Shown here: positions 1-5,238 of the stretch, in pieces | How positions within the stretch are numbered: the stretch's first letter is position 1 | Layout of the letters: each line of letters begins with the position of its first letter | Assembly: GCA_049612785.1 (NCBI GenBank) | Contig: JBMZBW010000155.1 | Span: 1 to 5,238, forward strand | DNA: 5,238 nucleotides | Direction of reading: 5' to 3' | Source: UBA7985 sp049612785 | GTDB taxonomy: Bacteria; Pseudomonadota; Alphaproteobacteria; UBA7985 | Position numbers and translations under genes: made by a program | The notes under the pieces: generated by a model | Databases searched by the model: none | What the model saw: only the letters and a program-made list of their open reading frames with translations | What the model was told of the DNA's origin: nothing

Positions 1-65
1 GGTCTATATCCAACAAACATGAAGCCAACGGCACCTAACTCAAAGTGTCAGCTCTACATATTTTT

Positions 66-106
66 ACAAGTTTCATTAGCCTCATGGTTAAGTCAACTAA
101 ACTTGT
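66..106. repeat. Imperfect stem-loop with 8-bp outer arms
   Basis: ACAAGTTT at 66-73 is perfectly complementary to AAACTTGT at 99-106. Inside it, TTAGCC (76-81) can pair with GGTTAA (86-91) around a TCAT loop if one G-U pair is allowed on the plus-strand RNA. The two stems are separated by an asymmetric internal loop. No T-run follows on either strand, so it does not read as an intrinsic terminator. It could be part of a structured RNA or a chance pairing in AT-rich DNA. Confidence 0.3.
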
Positions 107-219
107 TGGGTAAAACTCTTTGATGCTATCCATGCTACGGGATTGGGAACAGACCTTCGCACCTGGACGGCGGAATATCGAAAAAAGGTAACTTAAGGAA
201 AATTTCTCGTTTTTGCACA

Positions 220-242
220 GCGGCGTAAAAAAAATACGCTGC
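220..242. terminator. Weak hairpin just downstream of the M23 gene
   Basis: GCGTA (223-227) and TACGC (235-239) form a 5-bp stem around a loop of seven A (seven U in the minus-strand RNA). GC (220-221) and GC (241-242) add two outer pairs across one non-Watson-Crick position (222/240). It lies about 20 bases beyond the stop of the minus-strand peptidase gene, a typical place for a terminator. However, no U-run follows the stem in the minus-strand direction and the stem is short, so the terminator role is only a positional inference. Confidence 0.25.
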
Positions 243-262
243 AATCGGCAATCTTTATTTCA

Positions 263-2026
263 CTATTCGAAATTTAATCGCGCGTTCAAGAACACTTCAG
301 GATCCTTGGCGGTGTCGAAAATACGGATCTCCCAATGCAAATGTGGACCCGTTGACGCACCAGTGGATCCGACCTCGCCGATCTTCTGACCCGCGATAAC
401 ACTGGCACCTTTCTTTACAGAAATCTTACGCAGATGAGCATATCGGGAAATGACGCCATTACCGTGGTCGATGTCGACAAGGTTGCCGTAGGACCCTTTC
501 CGAGAAGCGTAAACGACTTTACCCGGCCCTGCAGCCGATACGCGCGAGCCGCTGGGACCGGCAAAGTCCAGGCCCTTGTGCATCCGGTATTTGCCGCTGA
601 TGGGATGCTTGCGCATGCCAAAACCGGAGGACAACCGCAAACCATTGACAGGTTTATAGGTCGGCAGAGAGTCAAAGTGCTGCTGCTTCTGCTCCAACTC
701 ATCCGTCATTCGCTCGACCATAAGCGCACGGTCAAACAAATTGTTGATCATCTCAGTCGTGCCATCTGCGGTAACAGCAAACTCTTCAACCTCGATCTCT
801 GACTCTTCAACCGCACCGCCCATACCGTTCCAGAACGGGTCGGTGATGCTGTCCAAAAGCGCATCAAGGTCGACGCGCAAGTCGTGCTCTACACCCGTCG
901 CGTCAATCGCTGTTTCGAGGCTGGCTGTCTGCTCTTTAACCTTGGTTTCAAGGCGGTCCAAAATGAGGTTTTGGGCCTCGGTCAGCGACGAAATCTGCTC
1001 TTCCCGGCGCGCGAGCAGAGAGTTGAGACGGGTTGTGTCGGCTTCGCTTTGCGCCAGTCGTGCTTCGAGCGATTTGAGTTGCGCCATCCGCTTCTCAATC
1101 TCTCCACGCACCTCCGAAACCTCAGCCGCCAGCTCAGAATTCCGCTCGTTCAGCAGTTGAACCGCACGGCGTCGAGCTGCATCGGTATCGGTTTGACCCG
1201 TCTGCAGTGCAATGACATCGCTCTTAAGAAGCGCAATGGTTTCATCGCGTCCTTCAATCGTCGTGTTCAAGCGCACCGTCTCGCGCTCCAAAGCGCGGGT
1301 TTCCTGGCGGGAGAGGGCCAATTCTTCGGCCAACTTCTCGATGGTCTCGCGCTCAATTTCCAGTTCGGCGTTCAGAAGTTCAGTCTGCGTTTTGTTCAAT
1401 TCGAGCTCGCGGCTCAAAACGTGAACATCTTCCGATGCGCGATCACTGAGCACAGCGGCAGTCTCAACAGCAGCCGCGCCTTTTCCACTCTCCGGCAATA
1501 CTGGATCGTTCACCAGCGACAGGGCGGTATTCAGCGTGGACAGCAGACGCTCATTTTCGGCCATGAGTGTCTCAATGTCGGTCTCACGGCTATCAACGAG
1601 GATCAACCCCCGCTCCATCGCCGCCAGATCAAACAGCTCAGCCTGCTGAGCCTGGATCTGAGTGCTCATGAGGTCGAGTGCGACCTGAATTTCGGCGTTG
1701 CGCTTTTGGAAATCAGCCAACCCTGCGGCGTTCATGCCCGAGAAGCCGAACACAGCAGTGGAAACCAGCCCCAGACCAACGACTCCGGCCCCCATCGCAG
1801 CAGCAGCCTGATGCCACGCGCGGATGAGAATCGGGCGGTCGCCCGTCTGATTATTGACGAGATAACGATCCTTGAAAACAGCGCTCAGACCCATAGAGGG
1901 CAGAGACACGGCGGGCACCTTCAGGGCCTTCGCTTTTCTTCTTTGTTTCGCGGGTCCAGCCGTTCCGTTAGCCTTCGCAGCAGCTTCCATCGCCGCTTTT
2001 GTCCGCGAGATCGCTGGATCTGACAT
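263..2026 (-). CDS. Membrane-anchored coiled-coil LytM/M23 family metallopeptidase
   Basis: Predicted zinc endopeptidase of the LytM/M23 (LAS-like) type, 587 residues, likely to act on peptidoglycan cross-links in the periplasm. Residues 1-70 are basic and probably cytoplasmic. One transmembrane helix lies at about 74-96, and a long Glu/Gln/Leu/Arg-rich coiled coil spans roughly 104-380. An acidic linker follows, then the M23 domain at about 466-570. The full active-site set is visible: H483 and D487 in HKGLD, H531 in YAHL, and H562/H564 in HLHWEIR. By family analogy the zinc ligands are H483, D487 and H564. It is therefore likely catalytic rather than a degenerate EnvC/NlpD-type amidase activator, although such coiled-coil factors can also regulate divisome amidases. 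I chose the ATG at 2026 because AAGGGG lies 8 bases upstream. An in-frame TTG at 2044 would add six residues but would overlap that site. The gene is transcribed divergently from the downstream cluster and appears monocistronic here. Confidence 0.9.
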   Translation of the reverse strand: MSDPAISRTKAAMEAAAKANGTAGPAKQRRKAKALKVPAVSLPSMGLSAVFKDRYLVNNQTGDRPILIRAWHQAAAAMGAGVVGLGLVSTAVFGFSGMNAAGLADFQKRNAEIQVALDLMSTQIQAQQAELFDLAAMERGLILVDSRETDIETLMAENERLLSTLNTALSLVNDPVLPESGKGAAAVETAAVLSDRASEDVHVLSRELELNKTQTELLNAELEIERETIEKLAEELALSRQETRALERETVRLNTTIEGRDETIALLKSDVIALQTGQTDTDAARRRAVQLLNERNSELAAEVSEVRGEIEKRMAQLKSLEARLAQSEADTTRLNSLLARREEQISSLTEAQNLILDRLETKVKEQTASLETAIDATGVEHDLRVDLDALLDSITDPFWNGMGGAVEESEIEVEEFAVTADGTTEMINNLFDRALMVERMTDELEQKQQHFDSLPTYKPVNGLRLSSGFGMRKHPISGKYRMHKGLDFAGPSGSRVSAAGPGKVVYASRKGSYGNLVDIDHGNGVISRYAHLRKISVKKGASVIAGQKIGEVGSTGASTGPHLHWEIRIFDTAKDPEVFLNARLNFE

Positions 2027-2292
2027 CCAGTTAACCCCTTGCAACTTATCGCTCTTTGCCCCTTAAAGATGAAACACCCTCAAATGCCTTTCCCCAAAAA
2101 GACAGGTGCTTGACCCATAATAAAGGACTGAAGCTTTTCTTTATGCGAAACCATCCTCCGCACGGATGAGGGCTTCTCGTTTGTTTGGTTATACCATTAT
2201 GCGCGTAGAAGCGGTATCCCGTTAATTGCCGAATTGATCCATAACAATCCCTGAGTTGTCCCCAATCCATCTTTGCGGTTTAGGAGAAAAAC
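2027..2292. other. Divergent intergenic region, promoters not resolved
   Basis: This spacer lies between the minus-strand peptidase and the plus-strand cluster and must hold at least one promoter in each direction if both are transcribed from here. I found isolated -10-like hexamers on the minus strand, such as TATTAT at 2122-2117 and TATAAC at 2193-2188. I also found a -35-like TTGACC at 2110-2115 on the plus strand. None has a good partner at 16-18 bases. A 5-bp inverted repeat, CATCC/GGATG, lies at 2152-2168. A 74-codon minus-strand frame (2270-2046) has no Shine-Dalgarno site and a non-coding-like composition, so I do not call it. Confidence 0.5.
2035..2040 (-). promoter_or_regulatory. 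Shine-Dalgarno AAGGGG fixing the M23 gene start
   Basis: On the minus strand AAGGGG occupies 2040 to 2035, eight bases before the ATG at 2026. This spacing favours the ATG over the upstream in-frame TTG at 2044, which has no comparable site. Confidence 0.7.
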
Positions 2293-2325
2293 TTGAGCAG
2301 TGAGCTACCGACTCACTTCGCTCAA
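2293..2325. repeat. Strong hairpin upstream of the membrane-protein gene
   Basis: TTGAGCAGTGAG (2293-2304) pairs with CTCACT and GCTCAA (2312-2317 and 2320-2325). This gives 12 base pairs interrupted only by a 2-base bulge (TC, 2318-2319), around a 7-base loop. Read on the minus strand, the stem is followed after one G by five T, then CTCC, the look of an intrinsic terminator facing left. No minus-strand gene lies to the right for it to terminate. Read on the plus strand, it sits in the 5' leader of the gene at 2349 and covers a possible TTG start at 2293. It may be a leader structure, an antisense-transcript terminator or a protein-binding site. Confidence 0.55.
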
Positions 2326-2352
2326 ATTAAGGCGAAAACACTAGAATTATGA
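2293..2352 (+). CDS. Possible 19-residue leader peptide, translationally coupled
   Basis: From a TTG at 2293 a frame of 19 codons runs to a TGA at 2350-2352, which overlaps the ATG at 2349 as ATGA. A strong AGGAG (2282-2286) lies six bases before the TTG. The downstream ATG itself has only an AAGG about 16 bases away, too far for normal initiation. This arrangement would fit a leader peptide whose translation delivers ribosomes to the membrane-protein start. The encoded peptide (reads MSSELPTHFAQIKAKTLEL) has no run of a single amino acid that would suggest classical attenuation. A short open frame of this size can occur by chance, so this is a candidate only. Confidence 0.3.
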   Translation: MSSELPTHFAQIKAKTLEL

Positions 2353-3746
2353 CGACACGTAGGACAATCTTGCTTTGGCTCACGCTGGTCTTTGCCGTAT
2401 TTGCGGTGATTTTGGCGGTAATTGACCCGTGGAAGGCATTTACTGAACTGACTGGCCTGCTCTGCCTGTCTTCGTTGCTGTTTCTTATGGCCTTTGCCTT
2501 TTTGCGACGTGGCACCCTCTCAGGCGCACCCTTACCGGTCATGCTGTGGATAGGATTGGGTTTTGGTCTAACATTACGCGCCTTTATTTTGTGGGCGGCT
2601 GAGGCCCCCTCGCCTGGCCTCGGGTTTGACCTGTTTTCCGGGCAAGCCGTGCTCAGTGGACTCAATCCCTACGCTTATTCGGCGGATGAGCTGCTGGGGG
2701 GCGGACTGCGGGTCGGTGAAGCGGCCTTGGAGGGTGGTCGGGCCTTGATTGCAGGCTCCCCCACTCTTGCAGCCTGGTTACAACAGATTTCCCCCGCCCA
2801 AACGCACACTGACACCCCCATGCTGGCTTTACCGCTGCTGGTGCTTGCACAAAGCCTGACACCAGATCAGAGCCTTGGCTGGTTTGCCGTCCTGCTTTCC
2901 AGTGACCTGCTCACGCTCGGCCTGCTGTTTCTGCTGCTGCGTCGACTGCGGTACGCTCAGGGATGGGTGCTGCTGTTTTGGCTCAATCCCATCTGGCTGA
3001 CGGCCCTTTTCCTGCCCGGTGCACCGATGATTTTGATCGGACCGCTTCTGCTTTTGGCGCTGTGGGCGTCGATTTCGGAGCGGTCGGCCCTGACCGGAAT
3101 GCTGTTGGCGCTTGCTGCAACTCTGAACTTTTGGCTGATCGCGCTCCTACCTCTGCTGCTGCGCTCTGCGGGACGACGGCCACTGGCGTGGCGACGGGCG
3201 GCTTATGGATTGGTTGGTTTTGTGTTGGTCGCGGGTCTGCTTTGGATCGTGCAAGCTCTTTTCGGTGCGCCCTTGCATTGGTTCGGCGGCTTGACGGCCA
3301 TGGGCGAAGACTCTGGCACTCAAATCGGTCGTTTATTTATCATCGACGCGTCTGGGCTGGTCAGTGGTCTGGCGCGTCTGGCAACACCCTTTTGGCTGCT
3401 GGCGCTGGCGGGACTGGCGGTCTTGTTGGCGTGGCCGCCTCTGCCAGATCAGGCTCAGCGGGCGCTTCGCTTAAGTTTTCTTGGTTTCATGGCGCTGTTT
3501 CTCAGCACGCAAGACCAACCTCAGGCCCTGCTCGCGCTGATCGTGGTTCTGCCGCTGACGCGCTCTCCGGTGCTGGTTCTCGCGTCGGGCTTTGGCCTGC
3601 TGGTTCGTGTTCTCGCCGAGCTGAATTTGAGCCTCGCAGGTCTCGATCCGTCGCTGCTCGCGCGCCTGTCGCTCGGTATCGTGATTGGTGTGCTGTTTGG
3701 TGCCACCTGGGTGGCATCAATTCGCCGCAATCAGGCACTCGAATAA
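2349..3746 (+). CDS. Polytopic membrane protein, putative GT-C type glycosyltransferase
   Basis: An integral inner-membrane protein of 465 residues with roughly ten to twelve hydrophobic helices. It has very few lysines and many leucines, and arginine clusters (R198-R201, the GRR/WRR stretch near 275-283) suit cytoplasmic loops. After the third helix comes a loop with F93-D94 and then L105-N106-P107-Y108, followed by a long hydrophilic stretch to about 157. An acidic residue in the first large non-cytoplasmic loop followed by a G-x-NPY motif is typical of GT-C fold, polyprenyl-phosphate-sugar-dependent transferases of the GT87/DUF2029 kind. A second LNP at 212-214 also recalls that group. I infer transfer of a sugar from a lipid-linked donor to an envelope acceptor, but donor and acceptor cannot be read from the sequence. 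The start is the only candidate, because the frame closes at a TAA at 2328. It is the first long gene of the plus-strand cluster. Confidence 0.75.
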   Translation: MTTRRTILLWLTLVFAVFAVILAVIDPWKAFTELTGLLCLSSLLFLMAFAFLRRGTLSGAPLPVMLWIGLGFGLTLRAFILWAAEAPSPGLGFDLFSGQAVLSGLNPYAYSADELLGGGLRVGEAALEGGRALIAGSPTLAAWLQQISPAQTHTDTPMLALPLLVLAQSLTPDQSLGWFAVLLSSDLLTLGLLFLLLRRLRYAQGWVLLFWLNPIWLTALFLPGAPMILIGPLLLLALWASISERSALTGMLLALAATLNFWLIALLPLLLRSAGRRPLAWRRAAYGLVGFVLVAGLLWIVQALFGAPLHWFGGLTAMGEDSGTQIGRLFIIDASGLVSGLARLATPFWLLALAGLAVLLAWPPLPDQAQRALRLSFLGFMALFLSTQDQPQALLALIVVLPLTRSPVLVLASGFGLLVRVLAELNLSLAGLDPSLLARLSLGIVIGVLFGATWVASIRRNQALE

Positions 3747-3788
3747 GTGTTACGGATTTGATATGTACCGTGCTCAACCTCTCACTCG

Positions 3789-3796
3789 AAGGCGGA
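3789..3796 (+). promoter_or_regulatory. Shine-Dalgarno-like AAGGCGGA before a TTG start
   Basis: AAGGCGGA ends seven bases before the TTG at 3804. It is the best ribosome-binding match in the short gap after the membrane-protein stop and supports translation of the small frame that follows. Confidence 0.5.
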
Positions 3797-3803
3797 TGAT
3801 CTT

Positions 3804-3938
3804 TTGAGATTACTTGGCGTACTCCTGCTGGCGATTGGCGTTTTGCTTGTTTCGTCACTGCTGATCAATCGAACGGCAGACGAGGAGTTTGGCTTTTTCC
3901 AAAGACTCAGAGACTACCGGATCCACAATGATGGCTAG
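3804..3938 (+). CDS. Small single-pass membrane protein, 44 residues, TTG start
   Basis: This short frame starts at TTG 3804 with a purine-rich site seven bases upstream and ends at TAG 3936-3938. It overlaps the first codons of the extensin-like gene by 11 bases. The N-terminus (M-R-L-L-G-V, then a run of Leu, Val, Ile, Ala, Gly and Ser to about residue 21) is a clean hydrophobic helix. A charged tail of about 23 residues follows, with two Glu, three Arg, an FF pair and a final HNDG. This reads as a small inner-membrane protein or a secreted peptide with an uncleaved signal anchor. I do not recognise the family. It fills almost all the space between its neighbours, and the stop/start overlap suggests translational coupling to the next gene. 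No other start codon exists in this frame, which closes upstream at a TGA at 3759. Confidence 0.6.
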   Translation: MRLLGVLLLAIGVLLVSSLLINRTADEEFGFFQRLRDYRIHNDG

Positions 3939-4974
3939 AGCCGTATTGGGGTTCATCGCATTCGTTGGTTTGTTCGTCCTCGTCCTGCCTGCTCAGGCAC
4001 AGGAAAGCGGTCTGGAAACCCTGCTCGCTGACATCATCGGCACGGACGCAGTTGGGGCTGAAGACACACCCCCCATGCCGACCCAGCGCCCTACCCCGCA
4101 GCAGGGCTATGAGCAATTGCAAGCCGAGGTCCGTTTGCAGGATGAGCTGATTCTCATGGCCACGCAGGAGCGACCGGCTGCGCCTGAGCGAGATAAAGAT
4201 TTCGAAGTACCCTACGAAACGCCGATCCGAGAGCGCACGCGCGAACCAGACCCGATTGATGGCCCAGAGGGTATTCCCTTCCCCTACCCCGACAATCGCC
4301 CGAACCAGCCGCCCATCCACACCATCCTGAAAGATGCAGATGCGCCGGTGGGTAACCTGACAGTGCGGTCTGATGGCTCGCGTTCTGTGGTGGCTTCGAA
4401 CGTCAAAGTGCCGAGTTCGCAGAGACTTCCACGCGTTGATCCCAATTGTCCGGCGCGTCTGCGAGCCTTGGGCGTAGAGTTCACCCCCGTCCCCGATTTC
4501 CGCAAGGAGTCTGGCTGCCAGAATATTGGCGTTGTGAAAGTGACGAACTTCGGTAGCGGCGTCTCCCTCAACCCCAGCATTGACGTCACTTGTCAGGTGG
4601 CTGAAGGCATGGCGCTCTGGCTGCGCAATTCGGTCCAGTCCGAAGCCCGACGCTACTTTGGTCGCAACGTCGTAAAGCTGTCCAACACCCACGGCTACGC
4701 GTGCCGTTTCAGATCCGGGGGCAAGGTGTCGGAGCATGGTTTCGCAAACGCCATCGACATCGGAACCTTCCATCTGGCTGATGGTCGCACGGTCCGTGTG
4801 TTGGATCACTGGCACGTGGACGGAACGCCCTTTGGCGTCAATGCAGCGCGCTGGCTGAAGCGCGTGAACGATAGTGCCTGCGACTACTTCCAGCTTGTGC
4901 TAAACCCGCGGTCGAACAAGGCGCATGAGAACCATTTCCACTTTGATCAGGGACGATGGAAATCTTGCGACTGA
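3928..4974 (+). CDS. Secreted extensin-like C-terminal domain protein, putative LAS-type metallopeptidase
   Basis: A 348-residue exported protein. Residues 1-24 are a signal peptide (basic R4, hydrophobic core, AQA before the likely cut after A24). A Pro/Gln/Glu-rich, probably disordered linker runs from about 25 to 165, with proline clusters near 49-58 and 117-130. The extensin-like C-terminal domain fills about 170-348. Hallmarks are the THGYACR segment, SEHGFANAID (H270, six residues, D277), the CDYF segment and HENHFHFD (E334, H336, H338). The H-x6-D plus HxH set is the zinc-binding pattern of LAS (M15/VanX-like) peptidases, so a periplasmic peptidoglycan-trimming role is plausible; activity for this family is inference. 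Six cysteines (174, 197, 222, 259, 318, 347), all in the domain, suggest up to three disulfides. I prefer ATG 3928 or the adjacent ATG 3931 because the signal peptide starts there. An earlier in-frame TTG at 3889 would put 13 polar residues in front and lies inside the preceding gene. Confidence 0.88.
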   Translation: MMARAVLGFIAFVGLFVLVLPAQAQESGLETLLADIIGTDAVGAEDTPPMPTQRPTPQQGYEQLQAEVRLQDELILMATQERPAAPERDKDFEVPYETPIRERTREPDPIDGPEGIPFPYPDNRPNQPPIHTILKDADAPVGNLTVRSDGSRSVVASNVKVPSSQRLPRVDPNCPARLRALGVEFTPVPDFRKESGCQNIGVVKVTNFGSGVSLNPSIDVTCQVAEGMALWLRNSVQSEARRYFGRNVVKLSNTHGYACRFRSGGKVSEHGFANAIDIGTFHLADGRTVRVLDHWHVDGTPFGVNAARWLKRVNDSACDYFQLVLNPRSNKAHENHFHFDQGRWKSCD

Positions 4975-4994
4975 GCTGAAAGAGGAACTCATTC

Positions 4995-5238
4995 ATGCAG
5001 CGTTGTCCCATGACTACGGCTGAAGTCCACAGTGCCATTCATGCTGTCGCGGAAAACTGCCCGGTTACGGCAGCGGCGATCCAAGCGGTCGGCCTGCCGG
5101 AAACCCGCGCGCAGAATGCCGGAACCAACACCTTCCTGCGGGTGATTTGCGGACAGCAGCTGTCGGTCAAGGCTGCGGCGTCAATCTGGAACCGAGTGGA
5201 TACCCATTTTGAGGGGGATTTTGCCCCCGAACGCCTGC
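4995..5238 (+). CDS. DNA-3-methyladenine glycosylase, AlkA-like (5' part, cut by window end)
   Basis: Only the first 81 codons are present; the frame runs open off the window edge. The family is a helix-hairpin-helix (HhH-GPD) base-excision repair glycosylase that removes alkylated purines such as 3-methyladenine from DNA in the cytoplasm. The visible hallmark is the early helical block LRVICGQQLSVKAAASIW (about residues 48-65), matching the QQxS-x-KAA motif of AlkA/MAG-type enzymes. Family members are about 200 residues in the short bacterial form, so the catalytic Asp and the HhH motif would lie beyond the window. The start is ATG 4995 with AGAGGA (4981-4986) eight bases upstream; a second ATG at 5010 lacks such a site. 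It begins 20 bases after the extensin-like gene stops, so it is probably in the same transcript. Nothing suggests a shared function with the envelope genes. Confidence 0.85.
   Translation, partial: MQRCPMTTAEVHSAIHAVAENCPVTAAAIQAVGLPETRAQNAGTNTFLRVICGQQLSVKAAASIWNRVDTHFEGDFAPERL

Larger units (their letters stand above)
1..262. other. AT-rich intergenic flank, no convincing gene
   Basis: This stretch is visibly richer in A and T than the genes that follow and lies downstream of the minus-strand peptidase gene. Short open frames exist on both strands: a 34-codon frame from an ATG at 19, and a minus-strand frame from a TTG at 244. Neither has a Shine-Dalgarno sequence, a recognisable motif or a coding-like composition. 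I see no tRNA T-loop or other RNA signature. Two inverted repeats (66-106 and 220-242) are listed separately. Confidence 0.6.

Noticed and set aside
19..123. Plus-strand frame of 34 codons from ATG 19
   Set aside because: It lacks a ribosome-binding site and its codons are AT-rich, unlike the real genes in the window. It could not be distinguished from chance.
35..244. Minus-strand frame of 69 codons starting at TTG
   Set aside because: It has no Shine-Dalgarno sequence at normal spacing, no recognisable motif, and a composition like translated AT-rich non-coding DNA.
884..2023. Long plus-strand frame opposite the coiled-coil region
   Set aside because: It is the antisense shadow of the M23 gene, whose complete active-site motifs establish the minus strand as coding.
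2110..2145. TTGACC followed by T-rich sequence as a plus-strand promoter
   Set aside because: No acceptable -10 hexamer lies 16-18 bases downstream; the nearest T/A-rich hexamer is too far.
2221..2240. CtrA-type site (TTAA-N7-TTAA) in the divergent region
   Set aside because: Only one TTAA half is present at 2222-2225; the second half reads ATTG, so the match is incomplete.
2046..2270. Minus-strand frame of 74 codons ending just before the M23 gene
   Set aside because: The ATG has no Shine-Dalgarno site, and the product is rich in Trp, Cys and His with no domain or hydrophobic segment. It occupies the expected promoter and leader region.
2963..3799. Plus-strand frame of 278 codons overlapping the membrane-protein gene
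   Set aside because: It is an out-of-frame reading of a Leu-rich membrane gene. It has Arg/Ser/Ala-rich low-complexity content and no family motif.
3907..4815. Minus-strand frame of 302 codons opposite the extensin-like gene
   Set aside because: The plus strand encodes a signal peptide and clear extensin-like domain motifs here; the minus frame shows none.

Overview
The window looks like a chromosomal segment of a Gram-negative, probably alphaproteobacterial genome. The gene bodies are moderately GC-rich and the flanks AT-richer. The main clue is a secreted extensin-like C-terminal domain protein, a family common in Alphaproteobacteria. It sits near a membrane-anchored coiled-coil LytM/M23 peptidase. 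No rRNA, tRNA, insertion sequence, phage gene or CRISPR array is visible, and I cannot name a genus.

Layout: 1-262 is an AT-rich flank with two imperfect inverted repeats and no convincing gene. A single long minus-strand gene (263-2026) encodes a membrane-tethered M23 metallopeptidase with a very long coiled coil. An intergenic region of about 320 bases (2027-2348) separates it from a divergent plus-strand cluster. The cluster reads: polytopic membrane protein resembling a GT-C glycosyltransferase (2349-3746); a short single-TM protein of 44 residues starting at TTG (3804-3938); a secreted extensin-like/LAS-type putative metallopeptidase (3928-4974); and the 5' part of an AlkA-type DNA-3-methyladenine glycosylase (4995 to the window edge).

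Three of the long genes point to the cell envelope: a peptidoglycan endopeptidase candidate, a lipid-linked-sugar transferase candidate, and a periplasmic protein with the metal-binding pattern of peptidoglycan-trimming LAS peptidases. The glycosylase is DNA repair and is probably only a positional neighbour. The plus-strand genes are closely packed (gap of 57 bases, overlap of 11, gap of 20) and are probably co-transcribed.

The least ordinary signals are small. One is a possible 19-codon TTG leader frame inside a stable hairpin, with a strong Shine-Dalgarno sequence and an ATGA overlap with the membrane-protein gene. The other is the 44-residue membrane peptide overlapping the extensin-like gene. 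I see no clear evidence of a wholly new multi-gene system.
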